This document shows, piece by piece, positions 35,445 to 46,774 of a stretch of 64,000 bases of DNA (position 1 is its first letter; the number at the start of each line of letters is the position of its first letter). Origin of the DNA: Homarus americanus (taxonomy: Eukaryota; Arthropoda; Malacostraca; Decapoda; Nephropidae); assembly GCF_018991925.1 (NCBI RefSeq), contig NW_024724368.1, positions 2,655,778 through 2,719,777 of the forward strand, written 5' to 3'. A model generated the notes under the pieces. That model saw only the letters and a program-made list of their open reading frames with translations, was not told where the DNA came from and made no database searches. A program made the position numbers and the translations under genes.

Positions 35445-36030
35445 GAGAACCCCAGATTGACCCCAGATTCACAGGTCCTCTCCATATATCTGGGGTTCGT
35501 GACCTCTTCATATATCTGGGGTTTGTGACCTCTTCATATATCTGGGATTCGTGACCTCTACATATATCTGGGGTTCGTGACCTCTACATATATCTGGGAT
35601 TCGTGACCTCTACATATATCTGGGGTTCGTGACCTCTACATATATCTGGGATTCGTGACCTCTCCATATATCTGGGGTTCGTGACCTCTTCATATATCTG
35701 GGATTCGTGACCTCTCCATATATCTGGGATTCGTGACCTCTACATATATCTGGGATTCGTGACCTCTCCATATATCTGGGATTCGTGACTTCATATCTGG
35801 GGTTCGTGACCTCTACATATATCTGGGGTTCGTGACCTCTCCATATATCTGGGGTTCGTGACCTCTTCATATATCTGGGGCTCGTGACCTCTCCATATAT
35901 CTGGGATTCGTGACCTTTCCATATATCTGGGGTTCGTGACCTCTTCATATATCTGGGATTCGTGACCTCTCCATATATCTGGGGTTCGTGACCTCTACAT
36001 ATATCTGGGGTTCGTGACCTCTCCATACAT
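35445..36030. repeat. 26-bp minisatellite, about 22 copies
   Basis: Unit TATATCTGGGGTTCGTGACC plus TCTACA (variants TTC, TCC and GGGATTC). A 26-residue periodic frame on the minus strand is an artefact. Confidence 0.95.
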
Positions 36031-36434
36031 CCAATACATCACAAGGGGCCTTACTGGAATGTCAGGTTTAAAACTTGTTCTTGTCATTGAACTGTGGGAA
36101 GGAAGTGAGACTACAGTATGTATGTTTAGGTTAATTCATGTTATTCATTTTATTCATAGTCATTTTCAGGTTTATTTATAGTAGTTAAGTTACAACAGTT
36201 TGATTATCATAAAGAGATTCACTTTTTGCGCCGTAATTGGAAACCGGTTGGGTCGTCGAGTGCCCCCACCAGGTTAAAACTCCTGCTGTAGGGTCACAGT
36301 ATCTGCTGGATAATGTGCTCAGCGTCTGACAACAATAACACTAACCGTAATCTTAGTTAGACCCGGAAGCTTCCTCCTCCTCCGCCTCCCGGGACGAGGT
36401 ACAACGTTCCTCAATACAAGGAGACTGAATTAAT
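36031..36434. other. Unassigned spacer
   Basis: No gene or repeat recognised. Confidence 0.3.
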
Positions 36435-36456
36435 AGACAGACAGACAGACAGACAA
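36435..36456. repeat. CAGA tetranucleotide tract
   Basis: Five AGAC units. Confidence 0.85.
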
Positions 36457-36915
36457 ACTTCACCACACCAGTATACGCTCCGCTTTATGCTGGCGTAATA
36501 AAAAAAAGGTAGGATAATTCATAATTACAAAAGCCGCAGCGGTCACCATTGTTCCGCGCTCACCTCCCTCCCCCGGGACTGTGACCTTGGTGAGATGCAG
36601 GTAATAAGATATAACATGTGAACCTCATATCAAATTCACATCGAGTAAACATAAACACTCCTCCCATGACGACCTCCACAACATAGACAGACGGACTATC
36701 CTCACCCCCAACCCCAAAATAAAAATATCTACCACACGAGTCATATTTTTCCTTCCACACTACCATCACCACATACTGTACACTCTTACTTCTCACGTCA
36801 CCACCACACTATCAACATTTCTAATCCATTACTTTAAAAACAAATCTAAATTCTGACTAAATGGCAGTACAGTTTATAGGTATCTGGGTCAGGTAGGTGT
36901 TATGACAACTGATCA

Positions 36916-36917
<2 letters not shown>
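36457..36917. other. Unassigned spacer
   Basis: Nothing firmly recognised. A GGAGGTGAGCGCG donor-like word occurs on the minus strand near 36560, without a convincing exon. Confidence 0.3.
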
Positions 36918-36980
<63 letters not shown>

Positions 36981-36995
36981 CAGACAGACAGACAA
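36918..36995. repeat. CAGA tetranucleotide tract
   Basis: About 18 CAGA units with two CAAA interruptions at the right. Confidence 0.95.
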
Positions 36996-37234
36996 ACACA
37001 TAGCATAATAACTACTGTATATCCTCCCAATGTTTTTTTTTTGCTAAGTGAAAGAAATAAAAACACGTGATATATAATACATGAGACACATCACAGAGGA
37101 CACATCTATATTGACACATACACGGCGGAACTATACCAAGATGATACGTGAACACTTCCCTCCCCAATGATGATGATGATAGTTTTATGGAAGAGTGATA
37201 ACCTAAAGGGGCCAGATCACTTGACTAACAACGT

Positions 37235-37515
37235 GTGATAAATAAGGAGGAGGGAGGGATGAGAGGGGGGGATGAGGAGGGGGAAGGATGAGGAGGGGAG
37301 GTAGGGAGGAGAAGAAAGAATGAGAAGGGGGGAAAGGAGGAGGGAGGAAAAGGGAGAGAAGGGGGGGAAAGGAGGAGGGTTGGAAGGGAGAGAAGGAAGG
37401 AAAGGAGGAGGAGGAGGAACAGGAGAGGGGGAGGAAAGGGGAGAAGGAAGAAGGAGGAAGGGGGAACAGGAGAGGGGGAGAAGGAGGAAGGGGGGAGGAG
37501 GAGGGGGAGAGATCT
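37235..37515. repeat. Polypurine tract of about 280 bp
   Basis: Almost uninterrupted purines on the plus strand (GGAGGAGGGAGGAAAAGGG-type). Such tracts can form triplex DNA. Confidence 0.9.
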
Positions 37516-37570
37516 CGCTGGTGTGGCTGCCTCACTGAATTATTGAGGGTGACCTTAGAGTGGGTCACGA

Positions 37571-37657
37571 ATGGCCTCCGCGATATGCCCCCACACACAC
37601 GAATACCTCATCAACCTGCCACCACCTCCACCGTCCGCCAATTATGAACACCTCAAG
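37571..37657 (+). CDS. Candidate short coding exon, unknown gene
   Basis: ATG opens a 29-codon segment (MASAICPHTHEYLINL, then PPPPPSANYEHLK) ending in phase 0 exactly at a donor GTAATA. Residue use looks more like protein than the surrounding low-complexity DNA. No acceptor, downstream exon or family is recognised. Confidence 0.2.
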
Positions 37658-37786
37658 GTAATAAATTATATATACAGGTGTTATACAGGTGTTATACAGG
37701 TGTGCAAGGAATATATATACAGTATATATTTCATTTCCCCTTCCCCCAATGTATGACAAATATTTACCTCATCTGGTATTCGTAAG

Positions 37787-38036
37787 TTTAAGATCATCTG
37801 AAGATTAGACACCCCAGCGTTAAGGTTAGATTAGGTTAACGCTAGTGTGGTTAATCTTAAGGTAAAATAGATTAGGGGGGCTAATCTTCAGGTGATCTGG
37901 CTCATCAGTGGCTCTTTAATTAGCTTTGGATCACATGAGGAATAGACACCCCAGCATTAAGATTAGGTTGACGCTTAAGGTATAATAAATTAGGGACAGG
38001 GGGGGGCTAATCTTCAGGTGATATGGCTCATCAGTG
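37787..38036. repeat. Foldback repeat family, two tandem copies
   Basis: Each copy has a left arm like CTGAAGATTAGACACCCCAG, a short TTAGGTTAACGCT core, and a right arm CTAATCTTCAGGTGAT in inverted orientation, and both end GGCTCATCAGTG. The copies span about 37787-37912 and 37928-38036. See the family description among the findings. Confidence 0.75.
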
Positions 38037-38129
38037 ACCCTTAGTTCCCTTCGAAGGTTGAACCAGTCAGGGGGAGGAGAGGTACTAGCAGGAGGCAGGC
38101 CATTCCTAGTGTACCACCTCCCTCTCCCC

Positions 38130-38165
38130 GGTAAACAAACACACCCACCCACCCACCCACCCACA
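38130..38165. repeat. CCCA tetranucleotide tract
   Basis: CACC units in tandem. Confidence 0.85.
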
Positions 38166-38219
38166 CCACACTCCACCCACACCTCCCAACCACCCACACC
38201 CCAACCACCCGCACTACGT

Positions 38220-38450
38220 ATACCACTTCTTCTGCCACACCCCTCCTTCCTCTTCGCCTCTACCATATCTCTCCTTCGTCTCCGTCTCTGCCACACCCCT
38301 CTTCGCTTCTGCCACACCCTTCCTTCCTCTCCGTCTCTGCCACACCCTTCTATTCCTCTCCGTCTCTGCCACATCCTTCCTTCCTCTCCGTCTCTGCCAC
38401 ATCCCTCCTTCCTTCCTCTTCGCCTCTGCCACATCCCTCCTTCCTCTCCA
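38220..38450. repeat. Pyrimidine-rich 25-bp-like repeats
   Basis: Imperfect units of CCTTCCTCTCCGTCTCTGCC plus ACATC. Confidence 0.8.
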
Positions 38451-38684
38451 CTTCTCTTACCCTCTGATTATTTCATTGTTGTCTTCCTCTTTTCTTCCGT
38501 TTATTCCCTCTTCGTCTCCTCCTTCTCTTTCCCCTTGCTTATTTTTTTAGCCGTCTCTTCCCCTTTGTCTCCTCTTCCTTCTCTCCCTCTTCGTCTCCTC
38601 TCCCTCTTCGTCTCTTCCTCTTCGTCTCCTCCTCACTTCTATCCTCTTTGACTCTTTCCTCGATCTCCTCTTCCCGACTTACTG

Positions 38685-38718
<34 letters not shown>

Positions 38719-38905
38719 CTTTCCTTCGTTGTCTTCTCCGATTTCCTTTCTTTTCCACCCCCCACCCTTTTACTTCTTTTCCTTAACTTCCTTCCTTCAT
38801 CACATTCACATCCTCTTCATCTTTATTAATTTCCTTGCATTTGCTACCCTTCTCCTTCCTCTCTCCTCCTCCTCCCTTTCCTTCCTCTATTCCTTCTCCT
38901 TCTCA
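38451..38905. repeat. Long polypyrimidine region with TC tract
   Basis: CTCCTCTTCGTC-type sequence and an uninterrupted TC run at 38691-38716. Confidence 0.8.
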
Positions 38906-38944
38906 CCCCAACCCCCACACATGCTTCCTCTAAAAAGCACACTT

Positions 38945-39160
38945 CTTGGGTTGGGTTGGGGTGGGTTAGGTGGGGTGGGTTGAGTGGGGTGGGTGGGGTG
39001 GGGTGGGTGGGTGGGGTGGGTTGGGTAGTTGGGTTGGTGGGTTGGGTGGTTGGGTTGGGTTATGGGTGGGGTGGGTTGGGGTGGGTGGGTTGGGTTGGGT
39101 TAGGTTAGGTTGTTCAATCATCAGGTGGAAGAGCTGGTGCCTAATGTTCAGGTATTCCGT
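38945..39160. repeat. GGTTGGGTGGGG tract, TTAGG core and right arm of foldback family
   Basis: G-rich GGGTTGGGTGGGG sequence grades into GGTTAGGTTAGG at 39095-39112 and is followed by CAATCATCAGGTGGAAGAGC and CCTAATGTTCAGGT, which resemble the right arm of the foldback family. Confidence 0.65.
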
Positions 39161-39195
39161 GTGACGTACTAGGTGGTGATGATGTTAGTGGCGAA

Positions 39196-39475
39196 GTTAT
39201 TGGTAGTGAAGTTACTGGTGTTAGAGGTGGTGGTGCTGTTAGTGGTGGTGGTGAAGTTACTGGTGTTAGAGGTGGTGGTGCTGTTAGTGGTGGTGGTGAA
39301 GTTACTGGTGTTAGAGGTGGTGGTGCTGTTAGTGGTGGTGGTGAAGTTACTGGTGTTAGAGGTGGTGGTGCTGTTAGTGGTGGTGGTGAAGTTACTGGTG
39401 TTGAGGGTGGTGGTGCTTTTGGTGGTGGTGGTGAAGTTACTGGTGTTAGAGGTGGTGGTGCTGTTAGTGGTGTGG
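39196..39475. repeat. 45-bp minisatellite, about 6 copies
   Basis: Unit GAAGTTACTGGTGTTAGAGG followed by TGGTGGTGCTGTTAGTGGTG and GTGGT. The 15-residue periodic Val/Leu frame is an artefact. Confidence 0.95.
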
Positions 39476-39580
39476 TGAGTTACTGGTGTTGATGGTGGTA
39501 GTCACGTGCTGACTCCCTGCAGTAACAGCTACACGAAAATAAACATATACCTCCCTCCCCCTTATGTACAAACACAAACA

Positions 39581-39582
<2 letters not shown>

Positions 39583-39674
<92 letters not shown>
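39583..39674. repeat. AC dinucleotide tract
   Basis: Uninterrupted AC repeats of about 92 bp. Confidence 0.95.
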
Positions 39675-39677
<3 letters not shown>

Positions 39678-39702
39678 CATATATCTCTCTCCCTCACACT
39701 AA

Positions 39703-39707
<5 letters not shown>

Positions 39708-39758
<51 letters not shown>

Positions 39759-39794
39759 CTCTCTCCTCTCTCTCCTCTCTCTCTCTCTCTCTCA
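39708..39794. repeat. TC dinucleotide tract
   Basis: TC repeats with a few CC interruptions near its right side. Confidence 0.95.
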
Positions 39795-40060
39795 ACAAAA
39801 TCCCATAATACAAGTGAAGGTCCAGAAGTCTTCCATTACCTTTCCCTTCTAAGTCAGCTCCCCTTCCTCCAGCTCGACCCTAACCCCCCTGAGAGCGGCG
39901 CCTTGACCACCTAATCCCCGAGGGGCCACAGGACCCCAGAGGGACAAAGACCGAGTCATCCACTAGAGTCAGGGGGGCAAACACCACTACCCATGATACC
40001 TGCCTGATCCCACCACACACCTAACAAGATGATGACATCCATCTCCACCGTCCCTGGATG
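39795..40060. other. Unassigned spacer
   Basis: No gene recognised. Confidence 0.3.
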
Positions 40061-40310
40061 AGACGGAGGGGTGGGGAGGAGAGGAAGAAGGAAGGGGGGT
40101 GAAGGGAGAGGATGAAAGTTAAAAGCAGGGAGGAGGAGAGGTGAAGGTAGGGAAGAGGGAAGGAAAATGAGGAAGAGAGGTGGGTAGAGTAATGGAGACA
40201 CGTAAAAGGTGGTAACAAAAAAGGGAGAATATGTAATGAAGAAGAATAAAGTCAGAGGAAGAGAATAAAGAAGAGACGGAAATATAGAGTAAAAAAGTAT
40301 GAAAACAAAA
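40061..40310. repeat. Purine-rich region
   Basis: GGAGGAGAGGTGAAGG-type purine-rich DNA with interruptions. Confidence 0.7.
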
Positions 40311-40917
40311 GAGGGAAATCTGTGCTGGGTTCCCATTCTCATACCCACAATGCCTCCCCCAAATAACCTCCTTAAAGACGTTTCTATTTTTCTCCACAAC
40401 AAAAAGCGACACTGACCTTACCTGCATCAACCCACCAACAGGAAATGGTCTGCCGTCGCTCGTGTAGCTGCCGAGGCTCTCTAGTCGCTAATAGGGAAAT
40501 AAAAACGTTGGCAATAGGGAAGAGATTACGTAGCCAAATAGGGAGGAGAGTTGCGGATCAATATGGGAAGGAATACTTGGTGCCAATAACGTGAGAGGAG
40601 TTTGGACCTATTGGCAACAGAGGAGTTTGGACCTATTGGCAACAAGAGGCTTTGGGCCAACAGGTTACGATGACTTATCTTACAGACAGACAGACAGACC
40701 AATCACAGGAACTAATAACGCAAAGGAGTTGTCTGTATGGCTGAGAGAAAAAGGTTAAACTACGACACAACGAGGACAAATTCAGATATGTTAAGGGGAG
40801 GAGCCATCCTTAGTTCTCACGTCACCAGGTATTACGTCTCAGGTATTACGTCTTAGGTATTACGTCGCAGGTATTACAACTCATTAATAAAGCCAATCAT
40901 GAGGTAAATGACAATAG
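40311..40917. other. Unassigned spacer with small local duplications
   Basis: GGAGTTTGGACCTATTGGCA occurs twice (40597, 40620) and GGTATTACGTC three times (40829-40873). No gene recognised. Confidence 0.4.
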
Positions 40918-41000
40918 TTAACCCTTGTGTCCCCGGAGGATGAAGGGAAACTTGTGTGTGTGGCCTCCATTACCACCACCGACGCAGGATGCCAGATCAC
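40918..41000 (+). pseudogene. Possible immunoglobulin-domain exon fragment
   Basis: After a possible acceptor (GACAATAG) the plus strand reads LTLVSPEDEGKLVCVAS. The pattern L-x-L...EDEG-x-x-x-C-x-A is that of the F strand of an Ig-like domain. The acceptor has no good pyrimidine tract and no further Ig strand is seen, so this is a weak call, perhaps a decayed exon. Confidence 0.2.
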
Positions 41001-41212
41001 CACACCGGAAGTTTCCACCATCTTCTGGCTGGAGTCCTTCCGCCAGCTGAGTCCTCCCAAAGGTTCCTATACTATTCATCTTCCAGGATTTATCACAACT
41101 TTTATCTCTATCTCGCGGGATTCGGTCGAGGATCTTCTTGGGTCGAGGATGATCCCCTTGTACTTAGGTCGAGCCATAAGCCACAAGTCCCCTCACCCTC
41201 CTGGGACTCCGA

Positions 41213-41259
<47 letters not shown>

Positions 41260-41262
41260 CAC
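41213..41262. repeat. CAGA tetranucleotide tract
   Basis: About 12 CAGA units. Confidence 0.95.
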
Positions 41263-41412
41263 ACTCAGGCGGGTTATTTCCGTAATACCTCAACACCTCA
41301 ACACGATAACGCCTACCTGGAGCGGCTGGCCCAGGACAACCAGATGCTTATATGTTTACGTCGCCTTTGAGGAGAAATTCTGGCAGCCTCCATCTTATTA
41401 CTGTGTATGATT

Positions 41413-41486
41413 GGTTGAGGTTAGGTTAGGTTGGATTGGGTTAGGTTTGGTTAAGTTGGGTTGGATTAGGTTAGGTTAGGTTACAT
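41413..41486. repeat. TTAGG-type tract
   Basis: GGTTAGGTTAGGTTGGATTG-type repeats of the arthropod telomere motif with changes. Confidence 0.8.
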
Positions 41487-41582
41487 CTTTGTGTTGCTGC
41501 AGTGTGATCCATGAAATCACAGTGTTTAATTAAAGGGTTCAAACTTCATCCGCCGAGGGTTAAACCATATGAAACATCATTC

Positions 41583-41905
41583 ACAGTGTCCAGGTAAACG
41601 CCAAGTTCTGTTATTAGTGTCAGGTAAACGCCAGGTTCTGTCATTAGTGTCAGGTAAACGCCAGGTTCTGTCATTAATTATCCCAGGTAAACGCCAGGTT
41701 CTGTCATTAGTGTCCAGGTAAACGCCAGGTTCTGTCATTAGTGTCAGGTAAACGCCAGGTTCTGTCATTAGTGTCCAGGTAAACGCCAGGTTCTGTCATT
41801 AGTGTCCAGGTAAACGCCAAGTTCTGTCATTAGTGTCCAGGTAAACGCCAGGTTCTGTCATTAGTGTCCAGGTAAACGCCAGGTTCTGTCATTAGTGTCC
41901 AGGTG
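41583..41905. repeat. 31-bp minisatellite, about 10 copies
   Basis: Unit GTCCAGGTAAACGCCAGGTT plus CTGTCATTAGT. Confidence 0.95.
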
Positions 41906-42087
41906 CTGTCTCGCTGTGTGGTACTGTCCGCTGAGTGGCACTGTCCGTTGTCTAGTTCCCCTGACAGTATTGCCGCTTTAAGAAATTCAAACTGCCGAGA
42001 TTCACCCGATTTTTCTCCCCATCAGTATAGCCAGATTTTGCGTATCGCCCGATTTTTTGTTTACATATTTTTGCCTGTATAACCCGA

Positions 42088-42355
42088 CTGTTAGGTTAGG
42101 TGTAGTTTGATCAGATAAAGTTAGTTACTGTAGTTAGGTGAGGTGCGATGAGGTTAGAATAGGTTAGGTTAGTTTAGGTTAAGTTAGGTTAGGTGTAGGT
42201 TAGGTTAAATTAGGTTAGGTGTAGGTTAGGTTTAGGTATAGGTTAGGTTAGGTGTAGGTATAGGTTAGGTATAGGTTAGGTTAGGTTGGTTGTTGGTTAG
42301 GTTAGGTGTTGGTTGGGTTAGGTGTAGGTTAGGTTAGGTGTAGGTTAGGTTAGGG
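42088..42355. repeat. TTAGG/TAGGTG-type tract, about 270 bp
   Basis: GGTTAGGTTAGGTGTAGGTT-type repeats, the longest telomere-motif-like tract in the window. Variant units TTAGGTG and GTATAGG predominate, so it is degenerate. Confidence 0.85.
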
Positions 42356-42424
42356 AGAAAACACCCGTGTCCTCGACTCTATTATATACCTGGCAACAAG
42401 GCTGACAACACCTCCACCTCAGGA

Positions 42425-42512
42425 GTACAGGTACTTATGGAAGGTAGGTGAGGGAAGGTGAGGGTAGGTGAGGGAAGGTGAGGGAAGGTGAGGGTAGGTG
42501 AGGGTAGGGATA
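42425..42512. repeat. GGTGAGGGAA minisatellite
   Basis: Units of 10-11 bp (GTGAGGGAAGG/GTGAGGGTAGG). Confidence 0.85.
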
Positions 42513-42719
42513 TGTTGCCAGGTTCCCATCAGTATCGATTTGCACACCGCGTTTGTGTTGCGTGGCGATTTTTACAAGCCAATAAAAGCATCTCGTTTCC
42601 CCCACCTGTAAATACCTGCATAAATTTGACGACGGTATACCTGTAATAATATTTATATACGGGACAGAAATACAAAGATGAAATAGTGTGTTGATGGGAG
42701 ATATACTGAAGTGTATGGT

Positions 42720-43015
42720 CTTTGAATGGGTGGATGGGGAAGTGGGGAGGAGAAGAGGGAGGAAGGTGCGTTGGGGAATGTAGAAGAATGGGAGATGTGT
42801 TAGGGAGTAAGGGGGGAATGGGAAAGTGTGTTGGGAAGTGGGGGGTGTCGGAGAGTGGGGAAGGTGTGTTGGGGAGTGGGGAGGTGTGTGGGAGGTGTTG
42901 GAGTGGGGAAAGGTGTGTTGGGGGGTGGGGAGTGTAGTGGGGGAGTGGGGAAGGTGTGTTGGGGAGTGGGGGGTGTTGGGGGAGTGGGGAAGGTGTGTTG
43001 GGGAGGAGAGAGAGC
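42720..43015. repeat. GTGTGTTGGGGAGTGGGGAAG minisatellite
   Basis: G-rich irregular units of about 20 bp (GGTGTGTTGGGGAGTGGGG). Confidence 0.85.
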
Positions 43016-43194
43016 AGCTTGGTAAACAAATTTGAGGTCATGAATAACAGGTGTGGAAATATCAGGTGTGGGGAGGTTAAGTCATCGTTGTGGGGTGTAA
43101 GGCACGTGTGGGAGATACGCTCACTCATTTCCGGTTGTGGGTAAGTGTGGGGAGTGTTGTGGGCATATTTGTACACCTGTAAGAGTGCATGGAT

Positions 43195-43320
43195 AAATGT
43201 GGGGAGATAAGGGCAGAAGTGTGGGAGATAAGGACTAAGTGTGGGGAGATAAGGACTAAGTGTGGGAGATAAGGACTAAGTGTGGGAGATAAGGACTAAG
43301 TGTGGGGATATACGGACACT
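43195..43320. repeat. 20-bp minisatellite
   Basis: Unit TGTGGGAGATAAGGACTAAG, about 5 copies. Confidence 0.9.
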
Positions 43321-43450
43321 TATGGAGGAGATATAAATACTTGTGGAAGGGTGTGGGGGAGGTGTGAGGAGGGTGTGGGGGAGGGTGGGGGAGGGACGTG
43401 GACTCAATATATTGATCGTGGTGTGGAGGAGCCGCCCACGGTCCACCATA

Positions 43451-43530
43451 ACACACACACACACACACACACACACGCTACCTTCCTTTCTTACATCACC
43501 TACCTACCTACCTACCTACCTACCTACCTT
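43451..43530. repeat. AC tract and CTAC tract
   Basis: AC run at 43451-43475 and CTAC tetranucleotides at 43498-43529. Confidence 0.9.
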
Positions 43531-43559
43531 CCTCCAGAAGTGCTTACCCACCCATATTT

Positions 43560-43840
43560 GTGTACAACATACCCACCCACCCACCCACAGTCCCACACCC
43601 ATCTACCCTTATTAAATACCTGCACCCTCTCCCCACCCACCCACCCACCCCACCTACCTATCTCCTCTTATCACTTACCATCGCCCTCTCCTCACCTACA
43701 CCACCTTCCCACCCTCACCCCCACCTACCTATCTTCCCTTACCCTTGCCACCCACCACACACCCCACCCTACCTATCTTCCCTCTACACACTTTCGCCCC
43801 ACCCACCCACCCACCCACCCAACCTTATCGCATATCACCA
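43560..43840. repeat. C-rich CCCA/CCTACC region
   Basis: Repeated CACCCACCCACC and CTACCTATCTTCCCT words. Confidence 0.75.
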
Positions 43841-44320
43841 GCTCCTCCTACACCCACAACACCACATCGTCCCCCTTTAATAAAACCCATTAATAATAAT
43901 TCTGTCCAGGTGTGTTTGAATTAATGAGAATCAGAAGGTGAATCAGATGCAAAGTCAAAGATCTAATGATGATATTTAGTTTATATCACAAGGTAGACAC
44001 ACATACACACACAAACAAACAAAACACACAAACACACACACAACACACACAGACACACAAATCTTTTTCTCTCTCTCCCTCCAAAAGAAAATATAATCCT
44101 CAGATTGCAGTAACCAGCCCGTCATACACCACCACTTTGAACTGTGCAGCTTCACCCACCTGCCCCAACCCCACAGACGGACCCACAGACGCACGGACTA
44201 ACACACGGCCGCCAAAGTGATCTATCATGTAAAGCTTCGACGCGAACGACTTGGTGTATAAATCGATAATAAAACCTTTAAGGGGCCACTTTAGGAGGTT
44301 CACATAGTTGGCACGATACT
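43841..44320. other. Unassigned spacer
   Basis: Degenerate CA-rich sequence near 44000-44060; no gene recognised. Confidence 0.3.
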
Positions 44321-44430
44321 CTGTGTGGGCGTGGGCGTGTGTGTGTGGGTGTACGTGAATGTAGGCATGTGTGAGCGTAGGCGTACGTGTGTGTGTGTGT
44401 GGGTGTGTGTGGGTGTGCGTGTATGTGCAA
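44321..44430. repeat. Degenerate GT-rich tract
   Basis: GTGTGGGTGTACGTG-type words with many interruptions. Confidence 0.7.
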
Positions 44431-44604
44431 ATGACGTCTCGTTTGCATCTATGGGTTTAAAATACAGTGTTAGAATAATTATAAACCCCTTAACTTAATC
44501 TTCAATAATTACTACTAAATACAGGTGTGTTGGGATGATGTTACCTATGTACCTTCCTAACACACCTTGATATTTGTACACCATTAAAACACACACACAC
44601 ACAC

Positions 44605-44682
44605 ACAACAAAACCTTCCTCTATAACCACAACAAAACCTTCCTCTATAACCACACAAAACCTTCCCTCTATAACCACAACA
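44605..44682. repeat. 26-bp repeat, 3 copies
   Basis: AAAACCTTCCTCTATAACCA plus CAACA units. Confidence 0.8.
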
Positions 44683-44724
44683 AATAAACAAAATAATACA
44701 TGAAAGAACTAAATTAACATATAA

Positions 44725-45020
44725 AGGGAAAACGTTTGTTGTTTACCTGGGTGAGGAAAGACACGTTTTTGTCAACCTGGAGGAAAAACGTTTATTTGTT
44801 TACCTGGGTGAGGAAAGAACGTTTTTGTCTACCTGGAGGAAAAACGTTTATTTGTTTACCTGGGTGAGGAAAGATGTTTTGTCTACCTGGAGGAAAAACG
44901 TTTATTTGTTTACCTGGGTGAGGAAAGACACGTTTTTGTCTACCTGGAGGAAAAACGTTTATTTGTTTACCTAGGCGAGGAAAAAAAAAACATTTATTTG
45001 TCTACCTGGGCGAGGAAAAA
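44725..45020. repeat. About 56-bp minisatellite, about 5 copies
   Basis: Unit GAAAAACGTTTATTTGTTTA, CCTGGGTGAGGAAAGACACG, then TTTTTGTCTACCTGGA, decaying to the right. Confidence 0.9.
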
Positions 45021-45164
45021 AGTACATTTATCTATCTGCATAAAAACAGGAAAAACATTATATCATTAATTTCAAAACGTTGACTTATTTACCTAGATAA
45101 TAATACTTTGTTTAGTTGTACAGAAAGAGTTTATTGCCCCCGGAAAATATGACCCTGGACAAAC

Positions 45165-45640
45165 GAGGGAAGAAGAAATAGTAGGTGGATGAGGAAGGGA
45201 GGGTGGGAAGGGAAGGTTAAAACTAAGTCTAAGATGATTAAAGGAGGAAGAGAAGTGGGCAATCAGGAGGAGGGTTAAGGAAGATGGTGGAGAGAAGGAG
45301 GAGAAGAATAGGAAGGGAAGAAATAAGAATAAGGGGAAGATAGAGGAAGGGAGAAAGGAGAATAGAAGGGGAAGAATGATGAATAGGAGGGGAAGAGAGA
45401 AGAATAGGAAGGGAAGAAATAAGAATAAGGGAAGATAGGAAGGGAGAAAGAAGAATAGAAGGAAAGATGAATGGAAGTAGGAGGGAAGAAGAATGGAAGG
45501 GTGGAAGGAGGAGAGGGAATAGAGGGAGAAAGATGAATAGGAGGAAGAAGAAAAGGAAGAATAATAAGGAAAGAAGAGGGTGAAAGAATAGAAGGGAAGA
45601 AAGGAATAGGAAGGAAGAAAGAAAATAAAGAACTATCTGT
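45165..45640. repeat. Purine-rich region (GAAGAATAGGAAGG-type)
   Basis: About 470 bp of almost only purines and T on the plus strand in irregular repeats. Confidence 0.8.
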
Positions 45641-45719
45641 CTGGGTTTTTAAAATTTAGTAGCGTAAAAAAAATAAGCAGCTGATCTGAGTGATACTATA
45701 CTGTACTGCCTGGAGCCTT

Positions 45720-45835
<116 letters not shown>

Positions 45836-46129
45836 CTCCCTCAAAATCGGCCTTACATATAAACATAATATACAATATCTCTATCTACCTACCTGTCTGT
45901 ATCTATAATTACCTGTCTTCCTGTTTACCTGTTGACATCTTATGCCAAAATTAACCCCGTCATCCGCATTCCACGCCAGATTATCGCCTCCCCATCCACC
46001 ACATTCTTCCCTTACACCTGCCACCACATCCCTGATACCAGACACTATACCGAGTCCCATAATCCCATCCCAGGTACACACTCCCCCCTTCTGTGCACAA
46101 TTCTTAGCTCATAATACACTATACTTTAT

Positions 46130-46440
46130 ATGGTAATACAATCACTGTGGCAATATTTAACATGGTAATACAATCACTATGGCACTATTTAACATGGCAG
46201 CACAATCACTATCACAATACGTTAACATACCATCACAATCCTCAACCAACATCACAATAAGGTCATCATGGCAACACAATCACTTTACACAATATTCAAC
46301 ATGACAACACAATAACTATCATAATACTTTGACATGACAACACAATATCACAATACTCAACATGACAACACAATCACTATCACAATCCTCAACCCGAGAC
46401 ACCATCCCCAGTCAACACAATACAATCCTGGCCTAACATC
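46130..46440. repeat. Degenerate CACAATCACTAT repeats
   Basis: Irregular units of about 33 bp (ATGGTAATACAATCACTATG and relatives). Confidence 0.65.
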
Positions 46441-46509
46441 ACAATAACTCAGCTGGTGTAAGTAACATTATGACCACACCAGCATCATTACACAAACATT
46501 TCCTCCATA

Positions 46510-46770
46510 TTATCACCGTGTACCCTCTCTCACTCCTTCCTTCCTTCCCTCCCTCCCTCACTCCTTCCTTCCCTCCTTTTCCTTCCTCACTCCTTCCCTC
46601 CCTTTCTCCCCCTTTTCCTTCCTCATTTTCTCCCCTCAATTCTTCCCTCCTTTCCCCACTCCTCCTTCCTTCCTTCCCTCCCTCCCTCACTCCTTCCTTC
46701 CCTCCTTTTCCTTCCTCACTCCTTCCCTCCCTTTCTCCCCCTTTTCCTTCCTCACTCCTTCCCTCCTTCT
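46510..46770. repeat. Polypyrimidine region with 129-bp-offset duplication
   Basis: The block starting CCTTCCTTCCCTCCCTCCCT occurs at about 46539 and again at about 46668, nearly unchanged for about 85 bp. Confidence 0.8.
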
Positions 46771-46774
46771 TCCT

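Noticed and set aside
35610..36026. 138-residue frame with RSRTPDI repeats
   Set aside because: A 26-bp satellite gives a 26-residue period (78 bp); not a protein repeat family.
39173..39478. Val/Leu-rich 101-residue membrane-like frame
   Set aside because: Exact 15-residue period from the 45-bp satellite.
41300..41370. NAYLERLAQDNQ segment as a coiled-coil exon
   Set aside because: Only about 20 residues, followed at once by a stop, with no donor at the right place.
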